Below are positions 8,189 through 15,672 of a DNA stretch of 64,000 bases, in pieces. The notes beneath the pieces were generated by a model, which worked only from the letters and a program-made list of their open reading frames with translations, searched no databases and was not told the DNA's origin. A program made the translations under genes and the position numbers. The stretch comes from Scandinavium sp036271055 (lineage in GTDB: Bacteria; Pseudomonadota; Gammaproteobacteria; Enterobacterales; Enterobacteriaceae): positions 1-64,000 of the forward strand of contig NZ_DATBBJ010000074.1 of NCBI RefSeq assembly GCF_036271055.1, written 5' to 3'. Each line of letters begins with the position of its first letter. Position 1 is the stretch's first letter.

Positions 8189-10259
8189 TTTGGTCGCAAT
8201 GCTGCGTCTGCCCACGAACTGGAAATCAACCCAATGGCAAATTCTTGCCGGGCCAGTGCTGATCCTGCTGATTTTGTCGATGATGGTGCTGCCGCTACCG
8301 GCGTTCGTCCTCGATCTGCTGTTTACCTTTAATATCGCACTGTCGATCATGGTATTGCTGGTGGCGATGTTCACTCAGCGTACGCTTGAGTTTGCGGCTT
8401 TCCCGACCATTTTGCTGTTTACCACACTCCTGCGCCTGGCGCTGAACGTGGCCTCAACGCGTATCATTCTGATGGATGGGCACACGGGCGGCGCGGCGGC
8501 GGGGAAAGTGGTTGAGGCATTCGGTCACTTCCTGGTTGGCGGTAATTTTGCCATCGGTATCGTGGTCTTCATTATCCTTGTCATTATCAACTTTATGGTT
8601 ATTACCAAAGGTGCGGGGCGTATCGCCGAAGTTGGTGCGCGTTTTGTGCTGGACGGGATGCCGGGTAAACAGATGGCGATCGACGCCGACCTGAACGCCG
8701 GATTGATCGGCGAAGATGAGGCCAAACGCCGCCGTTCAGATGTGACTCAGGAAGCGGATTTTTACGGTTCGATGGATGGTGCGAGTAAGTTTGTTCGCGG
8801 GGATGCCATCGCCGGTATTTTGATTATGGTTATCAACGTGATCGGCGGCTTGCTGGTCGGCGTTCTGCAACACGATTTGTCGCTGGGTCAGGCGGCGGAA
8901 TCTTACACTTTGCTGACGATCGGTGATGGTCTTGTCGCTCAGATCCCGGCGCTGGTGATTTCAACCGCAGCAGGTGTCATCGTGACCCGCGTTGCCACCG
9001 ATCAGGACGTCGGCGAACAGATGGTGGGCCAACTGTTCAGTAACCCACGCGTTATGATGTTGAGTGCCGCCGTATTGGGTTTGCTGGGCATGGTGCCGGG
9101 CATGCCGAACTTTGTGTTCCTGCTTTTTACTGCCGCACTGCTGGGCCTCGCCTGGTGGTTACGTGGACGCGAGCAACAAGCGCCAGCAGAAGCGGTTCCG
9201 GTGCGTACTCAGGAAAATCCGCAGGCCATTGAAGCGACGTGGAGCGATGTCCAACTGGAAGACACATTGGGGATGGAAGTCGGTTATCGCCTCATCCCAA
9301 TGGTGGATTCGCAGCAGGATGGCGAGTTGCTGGGGCGTATCCGTTCGATTCGTAAGAAATTCGCGCAGGAAATGGGCTTTCTGCCGCCAGTGGTGCACAT
9401 TCGCGACAACATGGATCTTCCTCCGGCGCGTTATCGTATTCTGCTCAAAGGGGTTGATATCGGCAGCGGTGACGCCTATCCAGGCCGCTGGCTGGCGATT
9501 AACCCCGGCACGGCGGCGGGGACATTACCGGGTGAGCCGACGGTTGATCCGGCATTTGGTCTGGCAGCCATCTGGATTGAAAGCGCCCTAAAAGAACAGG
9601 CACAGATCCAGGGCTTCACCGTCGTAGAAGCCAGTACCGTGGTCGCGACACACTTGAATCACCTGATCAGTTTGCATTCCGCCGAGTTGTTTGGTCGTCA
9701 GGAAGCGCAGCAACTGCTTGACCGCGTCACCCAGGAAATGCCGAAGCTCACCGAAGATCTGGTTCCAGGCATAGTGAATCTGACCACGTTGCATAAAGTG
9801 TTGCAGAATCTGCTGGATGAAAAAGTGCCGATTCGTGACATGCGCACCATTCTGGAAACGCTAGCGGAACATGCACCAGTGCAGACCGACCCGCATGAAC
9901 TTACCAACGTGGTGCGTGTGGCATTGGGCCGCGCCATCACTCAGCAATGGTTCCCGGGGAATGGCGAAGTACAAGTGATTGGTCTGGATACGCCGCTGGA
10001 ACGTTTGCTGCTGCAGGCACTGCAAAACGGCGGCGGGCTGGAGCCGGGGCTTGCTGACCGACTCCTGGCTCAGACTCAGGAAGCGCTGTCACGGCAGGAA
10101 ATGCTCGGCTCGCCACCGGTACTGCTGGTGAACCATGCGCTTCGTCCTTTATTGTCTCGTTTCCTGCGGCGTAATCTGCCGCAACTGGTAGTGTTGTCAA
10201 ATCTGGAACTGTCGGATAACCGTCAGATCCGTATGACGGCCACTATCGGGGGCAAATAA
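8181..10259 (+). CDS. flhA: Flagellar export gate protein FlhA
   Basis: With the ATG at 8181 the protein has 692 residues, exactly the E. coli length; an ATG three codons upstream is less likely. It is the largest inner-membrane component of the flagellar type III export gate. The N-terminal half holds about eight membrane segments and the conserved cytoplasmic FHIPEP loop (around GRIAEVGARFVLDGMPGK). The C-terminal half, from about residue 350, is the cytoplasmic domain that docks chaperone-substrate complexes. It overlaps flhB upstream by 8 bases and flhE downstream by one base (TAATG). Confidence 0.97.
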   Translation: MANLVAMLRLPTNWKSTQWQILAGPVLILLILSMMVLPLPAFVLDLLFTFNIALSIMVLLVAMFTQRTLEFAAFPTILLFTTLLRLALNVASTRIILMDGHTGGAAAGKVVEAFGHFLVGGNFAIGIVVFIILVIINFMVITKGAGRIAEVGARFVLDGMPGKQMAIDADLNAGLIGEDEAKRRRSDVTQEADFYGSMDGASKFVRGDAIAGILIMVINVIGGLLVGVLQHDLSLGQAAESYTLLTIGDGLVAQIPALVISTAAGVIVTRVATDQDVGEQMVGQLFSNPRVMMLSAAVLGLLGMVPGMPNFVFLLFTAALLGLAWWLRGREQQAPAEAVPVRTQENPQAIEATWSDVQLEDTLGMEVGYRLIPMVDSQQDGELLGRIRSIRKKFAQEMGFLPPVVHIRDNMDLPPARYRILLKGVDIGSGDAYPGRWLAINPGTAAGTLPGEPTVDPAFGLAAIWIESALKEQAQIQGFTVVEASTVVATHLNHLISLHSAELFGRQEAQQLLDRVTQEMPKLTEDLVPGIVNLTTLHKVLQNLLDEKVPIRDMRTILETLAEHAPVQTDPHELTNVVRVALGRAITQQWFPGNGEVQVIGLDTPLERLLLQALQNGGGLEPGLADRLLAQTQEALSRQEMLGSPPVLLVNHALRPLLSRFLRRNLPQLVVLSNLELSDNRQIRMTATIGGK

Positions 10260-10651
10260 TGCGTCATTTATTCTGGCTATTACTCCTCCCGCTTTGCGTT
10301 CAAGCTGCAGGTGAGGGCGCCTGGCAGTCCAGTAGCCGAGGCATCATTCTGAGTCATCGCGGGGAGTCGATGTCATCACCGCCGTTGGTGCCTTCTCAAC
10401 CGTCAAGCGGGCTGGTCACGATGATTGCCTGGCGCTACACGCTGATTGGCCCGACGCCTGCCGGGCTGCGCGTACGCTTATGTTCACCAACGCGCTGCGT
10501 TGAACTGGACGGTCAAAGCGGGAATACGTGGGGATTGCAGAACATTCCCGCTTCCGAACCGCTGCGTTTTGTCTGGGAAGTCCCTGGCGGTGGACGACTC
10601 ATTCCAGCGCTCAATGTTTTGAGTAATCAGGTTATCGTTAATTATCGTTGA
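10259..10651 (+). CDS. flhE: Flagellar protein FlhE (periplasmic)
   Basis: A 130-residue protein with a signal peptide (hydrophobic residues 4-16, cleavage near VQA-AGEG). FlhE is a periplasmic protein linked to flagellar export; in Salmonella it helps prevent proton leakage through the export apparatus. Two Cys (RLCSPTRCVE) could form a disulfide. Its ATG overlaps the flhA stop. Its last 14 bases overlap the 3' end of the convergent TetR gene. Confidence 0.92.
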   Translation: MRHLFWLLLLPLCVQAAGEGAWQSSSRGIILSHRGESMSSPPLVPSQPSSGLVTMIAWRYTLIGPTPAGLRVRLCSPTRCVELDGQSGNTWGLQNIPASEPLRFVWEVPGGGRLIPALNVLSNQVIVNYR

Positions 10652-11240
10652 CCTGCCGTAGCGTCACCTGAGGGAAGATAAGGTGGAAGACTCGGGTTAT
10701 CTCTTCACACAAATGCGCGTCGGTTTGTGCAATGTTGGGAGAGGAGAAGTTGTAGATAAGGGAAAATGTGAGGTCAAGAAACAAGCTGATATCTTCACGT
10801 TTAGCCTCTGTTCCTAGCCACTCTTGCAGACTACGTTGCATCGCCTGATAACGCGGCAACTGATAGTTTTGCTGAAATTGTTGGGCGATAGCGTCATGTT
10901 CAAGCGTTAAACCCAGCATCGTGCGGGCAATCGCGCCGCGATGAAACTGGCGAATCTCAGTGGCTCGCAACAAAAATTGCTGGAAAAAGGTTTCTGCACC
11001 GTGATCGGCGAAGGCCAGTGTGGGCAGATGATTATCGGTCCAGTGAAAAAACGCCTCACAGAAAATGTCCTCTTTACCCGGCCACCATTTATAGATGGTC
11101 GTTTTACTGACACCCGCGTGCTTCGCCAGCCGCTCGATGGGAATATGCGCCAACCCACAACCCTCGGTAATCATTGCGGTCAGGCTATCCAAAATCGCCG
11201 TACGCACGTTGTTATCCCTTTTTCTGCCTTTCGTTGTCAT
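10638..11240 (-). CDS. TetR/AcrR-family transcriptional regulator
   Basis: A 200-residue one-domain repressor type. Residues about 10-58 form the TetR DNA-binding domain, with the recognition segment HAGVSKTTIYKWWPGKEDIF. The rest is a helical ligand-binding and dimerisation domain that I cannot assign to a ligand. It lies downstream of the decarboxylase activase gene on the same strand, 69 bases away. That gap holds its own candidate promoter and an inverted repeat. It could regulate itself and the neighbouring decarboxylase operon; this is inference from position only. Confidence 0.9.
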   Translation of the reverse strand: MTTKGRKRDNNVRTAILDSLTAMITEGCGLAHIPIERLAKHAGVSKTTIYKWWPGKEDIFCEAFFHWTDNHLPTLAFADHGAETFFQQFLLRATEIRQFHRGAIARTMLGLTLEHDAIAQQFQQNYQLPRYQAMQRSLQEWLGTEAKREDISLFLDLTFSLIYNFSSPNIAQTDAHLCEEITRVFHLIFPQVTLRQVNDN

Positions 11241-11261
11241 CCTGGTCTCTATGAATCTACG

Positions 11262-11286
11262 CGGGGAAGTGATTATAGATTCCCCG
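11262..11286 (-). promoter_or_regulatory. Candidate operator/promoter of the TetR-family gene
   Basis: A perfect inverted repeat (CGGGGAA at 11262-11268 and TTCCCCG at 11280-11286, 11-base spacer) encloses TATAAT on the minus strand (11277-11272), a consensus -10 placed about 30 bases before the TetR start. No good -35 is visible (TTGTGA lies at a short 15-base spacing). A palindrome over the -10 is the usual layout for autorepression by TetR proteins. Confidence 0.5.
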
Positions 11287-11309
11287 TCGCCCTCACAAAA
11301 GGCCTCAAT

Positions 11310-12251
11310 TCAAAATGGGGTATCGCTACCGCAATAGCAGGTGATCCCGTGATGGATAAAACGCCATTGAATCTGTTCTAAGGCGTCCTCGGTCAGCGAT
11401 GGGGTATCCGCCCATGGCCACTGACACCCAAGTTGGCTGTATTTAGAATCTCCCAGACGATGAAAGGGCAGAAGATTGACTTCATGTAAGCCACAAGAGA
11501 GCAAGAACTGTGCGCTGGCGTCTATGTTTGATGGGTCGTCATTGATCCCCGGGATAACCGGTATACGTGGCATCAGTCGGTAGTGATTATATTCTGTGGC
11601 CATGCGCCGGATGTTTTCCAGAATCAGCCGGTTTGATACCCCGGTCGCTGCGCGATGGCACCGATCGTCCATATGCTTTAAATCAACAAAAACCCAATCC
11701 GTGTGCGGCAGAACGTCCTGATAGTGTGCCCATGAGGCGTAACCGCAGGTCTCGATTGCGGTGTGGATATAGCTTTTTTGACAGGCTTCGAGGAAACGTG
11801 CCGCAAACTTGTATTGCCCCATCATTTCGCCTCCGCCAAGAGTGACGCCGCCACCGCTGCCCCAAAAGCGACGGTCGCGTTCGATTTTGCGCATCAATTC
11901 TTGTTGGCTGATAAAGCGTCCGGCCACGCCGAGAGCTGAATGCCAGCAGTGCTCAACGCAGGATGGTGTGTCACAGTCCTTGCAGAGGCTTCTGTCAAAC
12001 AGTGGTAAGGTATTCGGCGCATGTTGCGTCACCGCGGCTGAAGGACAGGCTGTAATACAGTCGGTACAGCGGATGCAGCTGTCTGAACGAAACATCACTT
12101 CGCGGCGAGGCGAAATGCCCTCGGGATTGCTACACCAGCTACAGTGCAGTGGGCAGCCTTTAAAAAAAACTAAACTTCGGCCACCCGGACCGTCGTGTAC
12201 CGAAAATCCCTGAATATCAAAAATAAGGGCCAGATCTTCATTCGTTTGCAT
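11310..12251 (-). CDS. hpdA: Glycyl-radical enzyme activase (HpdA-like radical SAM protein)
   Basis: A 313-residue radical SAM activating enzyme. The GCPLHCSWCSNP stretch holds the CxxxCxxC motif for the SAM-binding 4Fe-4S cluster. It is followed by a ferredoxin-like insert with two Cys groups (CIRCTDCITACP, and CKDCDTPSCVEHC) for extra clusters, as in activases of non-PFL glycyl-radical enzymes. Its job is to create the glycyl radical on the adjacent decarboxylase large subunit. Length and operon position match HpdA of 4-hydroxyphenylacetate decarboxylase systems. Specificity is inferred from the neighbouring Cys-rich small subunit, not from this protein alone. Confidence 0.82.
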   Translation of the reverse strand: MQTNEDLALIFDIQGFSVHDGPGGRSLVFFKGCPLHCSWCSNPEGISPRREVMFRSDSCIRCTDCITACPSAAVTQHAPNTLPLFDRSLCKDCDTPSCVEHCWHSALGVAGRFISQQELMRKIERDRRFWGSGGGVTLGGGEMMGQYKFAARFLEACQKSYIHTAIETCGYASWAHYQDVLPHTDWVFVDLKHMDDRCHRAATGVSNRLILENIRRMATEYNHYRLMPRIPVIPGINDDPSNIDASAQFLLSCGLHEVNLLPFHRLGDSKYSQLGCQWPWADTPSLTEDALEQIQWRFIHHGITCYCGSDTPF

Positions 12252-12272
12252 ATCGGTTTGCTCATAAAGAAC

Positions 12273-12291
12273 GGGGCCGCATAACGGCCCC
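12273..12291 (-). other. Intercistronic GC-rich hairpin between hpdC-like and hpdA-like genes
   Basis: GGGGCCG (12273-12279) and CGGCCCC (12285-12291) form a perfect 7-bp stem with a 5-base loop in the 49-base gap before the activase gene. On the minus strand it is followed by only a short T-rich stretch. It may lower readthrough or stabilise the upstream mRNA, so that less activase than enzyme is made. Confidence 0.55.
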
Positions 12292-12300
12292 GAATGTGGA

Positions 12301-12546
12301 TCATTTACTGATGAAGCGCTCGCAGGCTTTCATATCTGGATAGACATCCCATTCACCGCAGACGCCGATGAATTCATGGCCTGGTTTGACTTGGTACTTC
12401 GCACAGAATTTGCACTTATCGTAACGAACAAACTGATGACAGGCTTCACTGTCTACCAGAACGCGGGCCTGAGTGGTTTCGCAGGTGCCTTTGAACACGT
12501 CAAATGGGGCGCAACGTTGGCAATCGTTGCAAGTCATCGTAGTCAT
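12301..12546 (-). CDS. hpdC: Cys-rich small subunit of 4-hydroxyphenylacetate decarboxylase (HpdC-like)
   Basis: An 81-residue protein with nine Cys (residues 6, 9, 12, 22, 36, 45, 48, 63, 75), arranged like the HPAD small subunit, which carries two 4Fe-4S clusters and is needed for the hetero-octameric enzyme. Such a small subunit is a hallmark of 4-hydroxyphenylacetate decarboxylase; most other glycyl-radical enzymes lack it. Its ATG follows the large-subunit stop with no gap, so translation is probably coupled. The gene itself looks intact. Substrate assignment rests on family and context. Confidence 0.75.
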   Translation of the reverse strand: MTTMTCNDCQRCAPFDVFKGTCETTQARVLVDSEACHQFVRYDKCKFCAKYQVKPGHEFIGVCGEWDVYPDMKACERFISK

Positions 12547-15195
12547 TTAAATTTCCTCGTATTCCGTTCTGGAAATAATTTCATCCTGGATAGGTTTGGA
12601 CAGTTCAACCCAGTACTGCGTGAACCCGGCAACGCGTACCATCAGGTCCCGATAGCTGGCGGGATTCTGTTGGGCGTCACGCAACATGCGAGAGTCAACG
12701 ATATTGAACTGGATGTGGTATCCACCTTTATCCATATACGCGCGGATAAGTTCATGCAGCTTGCGGGAACCCTGCACACCACGAATGGCTGAAGGATGGA
12801 TTTTTGTGTTGAGCTGCGTATTGAGGAAGTCTGAGTGATCGATACAGGTAGCAGAGTTAAAGACGGCGTAAGGTCCGCTGGTGTCCGTACCTGGATACGG
12901 TGATTGTGCACCGTCGGCGAGCGTCAAGCCTGCCAGTCGTCCGTCCGCAGATGCGACGCAGGCCTGACCGAGTGGACCGTGCGTGGTCACGGAGAGCATG
13001 CAAGGCACCCATGGACGACCAAATACGTCATTGACCTGTGGCACGATATCGCGGAAGTATTCGACTATCTCTTTATAGATACCATCTGCTTGTGGATTAT
13101 CATTGCCGAACTTTGGCGCAGACATACACAAGGAATGAATTCTCGCCCACTTCTGGTCGATACGCTGTTGGTCAAACATTGAGTAGCTGCCGGTAACTTC
13201 GGTGCTTTGATAGCCGAAATTGCTATCCAGGGCCTCTTTCAGCTCACTTAGAGTAAATGCGCTATCCTCGTAGATATTTTTGCGAATCGACGCCAGCGAA
13301 TTGGTGAGATTGACCTAGCCTGAAATCCAGGTCGTAAAGCAGCGGTTGTAACGACTGCCTCCTCGATCGATATCGGTGCCAGAATCAATGCAGTCAGCCA
13401 TCAATGCTGAATAGAAAATGGGGTTATCAACATCAATAGTAGAGTCCGATTTGATGTTGAACATTTCCTGAAACAGCACGACCACTTCACGGAACCACGT
13501 TTTGAAGATACTTAGCAATTCTGGGTAGCTTTTCAGTTTACTGCCATGCGAGGCAAAGACTCGCGTACCGGTGCGTGGGTCGATACCGTCCCAAAGCACC
13601 AATTCGAGGATCTTCGGCATGTTAATAAAACCGACGCCGGTAGAACTGTAGGAGCCCGCGCCCAGCGCACCGTTTACCAGCGCACCGGGTTGGATCTCCA
13701 GGCAACCACCAATCGTCCAGCTTCGGGCATCTTCGAGAGAGATTTTTTCCTCGGCGAAGGTCTTCATCTGGTATTCGATGGAAACCCGATTGTTGACCCA
13801 TGCCGGGAAGCCGGAGCCGGTTTTGTTGCACTCGACGGCCTTGAGGATAAATTTCTCACTGAGCTTATTGTCATACAGCATCGAGAGCGTTGGTTGAGGT
13901 GTGGAGCAGCGGATGGCGGCTTCCATGATCAGCTCTTCCAGTTCGTTTTCAGCCGAGGAGCCATCGGGTTTCAGGCCGCCAATGCCGACGTTATTGAACG
14001 TACTGCCAGCCAGTAAACCGATAGTTCCAACGGCCATCGCCAGATCGATACCGGTAAATTTGACACGCATACATTCGAGGATCTCAAGCGTTTCCTCGTG
14101 GGTGAGCGTGCCCGTGTCGGTTTCTTTTTTCCACCATGGATAGAGGATCTGTCCGATGCGTCCTGGCGAAATCCCGGAGCCCTGAATTTCATTCAGTACG
14201 GCGATATGGCAAGTCCACATCAGTTGGCTGGCTTCAAGGAACGTCCGCGGCGGGTGCTCAGCAATCCACGTCAGACGGTCCGCCATTTGCTCAAGTTCGC
14301 GCCGCATTTGCGGGTCTTGCTCTACAGATGCCATGCGCAGCGCTTCGCGGGCATAGTTTTGCACCCAGACCTGAACCCCTTCAATCACAAGGATCGTACC
14401 CTGCCAGAAGGCGAGTTGTTCTGTAGTGATGTTTTTGGTTTCTGCGATTTTGCGATGGCATTTTTCAATCATGCCATTCAGGCCAAGCTGCAACGGATAC
14501 TGGAAATTAACAACGTTACGTCCATGACGCACTGAGGTTTCGAGATCAGAACACATCAGAACCGCTTTTTTCATGTTCATATACTGTTCGAAACGCGGGT
14601 GCATCGCCGCCCACATGAACGAGCTGTCTTCTACGGATTTATTTTTCCAGTAGCGGCACAGTTCAACGACCATTGGGTATTCTTCGCGGCGTACGCCAAA
14701 GCGTTTTGAAATCGACAGCACATTGCCCACGCTTTCGGTGACGTTACCGCCGCCATCAGCCACGATGGTGACTTCTTCGAGGCTACGGGTTGCCGCTCGC
14801 GCCGCTTCCGTTTCCATTTGCTCTTCGCTATTTAACGGATAGCGGTTAGAGGTCCAGGGCATGATGTAGGCGCCACGCACGTAGCGCGTTTTTTGCATTG
14901 CGAGCAACTCACCCCGGGTGATCATCGGGGTCAAATGTTCAAAGCCACATTTCAGCGCCATTGAACGGCGAACCATAGGGTGTTGCCCTTCGGCTTCACG
15001 CCATTTTTGCGTGTACCAATACGTAAATTCGGTGTCCAGTGACACTTTTGCTTCGTAATAATCTTCCAGTAACTTCTGTGCGCGTGCAGAGCCAGTGGCT
15101 TTGATTTCCCGGTCGGAAACTTCCACTGGCGCTTTCCCATACTGAAAACTCAGTGCGGAGACCTGCGCATTTTCATCCACGACATGCATAACCAT
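12547..15195 (-). pseudogene. hpdB: Glycyl-radical arylacetate decarboxylase large subunit (HpdB-like), interrupted by amber stop
   Basis: One frame of 882 residues if the TAG at 13315-13317 (codon 627) is ignored, close to the length of known HPAD large subunits. Family features remain on both sides of the stop. The GGCLE motif gives the thiyl Cys498 and the Glu500 typical of HPAD and other CxE enzymes. After the stop, RVAGF holds the radical Gly857 and the SPYPGTDTSGP loop is intact. HPAD decarboxylates 4-hydroxyphenylacetate to p-cresol under anoxia. AAGGAG lies 7 bases before the ATG. The stop would remove the whole radical domain, so the enzyme should be dead unless the base is an error or the codon is suppressed. 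A single base change explains it; no frameshift is needed. Confidence 0.8.
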
Positions 15196-15348
15196 GAATA
15201 ACTCCTTTTAATTGTAAGTGTGAGTATCTGGCAGTCACTGACGGGTAGGGTTGGCTTCCCTACGGGAGCGGCACGGAGGTACTCTGCAAATGACTTTATC
15301 GCGGTATTTTTAATTCGTAAACGGTTCGTTCAGTAATTGGGGGTTTGG

Positions 15349-15362
15349 TTGATGCACATCAA
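15349..15362. promoter_or_regulatory. Perfect FNR-binding palindrome upstream of hpdB
   Basis: TTGATGCACATCAA matches the FNR consensus TTGAT-N4-ATCAA in all ten defined positions. It lies about 155 bases before the large-subunit start and in the divergent region shared with rhiT. FNR activation under anoxia would suit an oxygen-sensitive glycyl-radical enzyme. Confidence 0.75.
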
Positions 15363-15455
15363 ATCCTTCGTGGCGGATAGCGTTGAACAAAGAGCCATCT
15401 GGAAGCTATTTTGACTAAATAAAGGGGAATCAAGATATGCATTCGATTTGCGGGA

Positions 15456-15468
15456 TCACATTATGTGA
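15456..15468. promoter_or_regulatory. 13-bp palindrome, possible operator
   Basis: TCACAT-T-ATGTGA is a perfect palindrome in the hpdB/rhiT divergent region. The half-sites resemble CRP half-sites but point the wrong way and are too close, so it is not a normal CRP site. The binding protein is unknown. Confidence 0.35.
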
Positions 15469-15485
15469 ATTGATATTTTGAAGTA

Positions 15486-15504
15486 AAAGAAACGTTGTTT
15501 TATA
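15486..15504. promoter_or_regulatory. KdgR-like operator upstream of rhiT
   Basis: AAAGAAACGTTGTTTTATA fits the pectinolysis repressor KdgR site (AATGAAAC-N2-TGTTTCATT type) except for three positions. It is about 170 bases upstream of the rhiT-like start. In Dickeya the rhiTN operon is under KdgR control, which supports the reading. kdgR itself is not in this window. Confidence 0.5.
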
Positions 15505-15535
15505 AATCAGTGAAGCACGCACGCTGACTCTTTGT

Positions 15536-15570
15536 ATTTTTGCCATGCCCGCTGAAGCGGTGGCAAAAAT
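15536..15570 (+). other. Strong two-part hairpin in the rhiT leader
   Basis: ATTTTTGCCA (15536-15545) pairs perfectly with TGGCAAAAAT (15561-15570). Inside, after a 3-base bulge (15546-15548), CCGCT (15549-15553) pairs with AGCGG (15556-15560). No T-run follows on either strand, so it does not look like a simple terminator. It lies about 100 bases upstream of the rhiT-like ATG. Confidence 0.6.
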
Positions 15571-15672
15571 GTAAAGGTTTCACCGCCAGCATCGCTCTAC
15601 TGTAGCCGTGTAAGGACATCCTCAGCATTGATGAGGCGAGCTTTCCTGATAAATACACGGGAATTACGGCAA

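Noticed and set aside
13315..13317. Amber codon as pyrrolysine or programmed readthrough
   Set aside because: Enterobacteria lack pyrrolysine genes, the position is not an active-site residue, and the following base context is not a known readthrough signal.
15456..15468. Palindrome as a CRP site
   Set aside because: The TCACA/TGTGA halves are in the reverse order and separated by 3 bases, unlike TGTGA-N6-TCACA.
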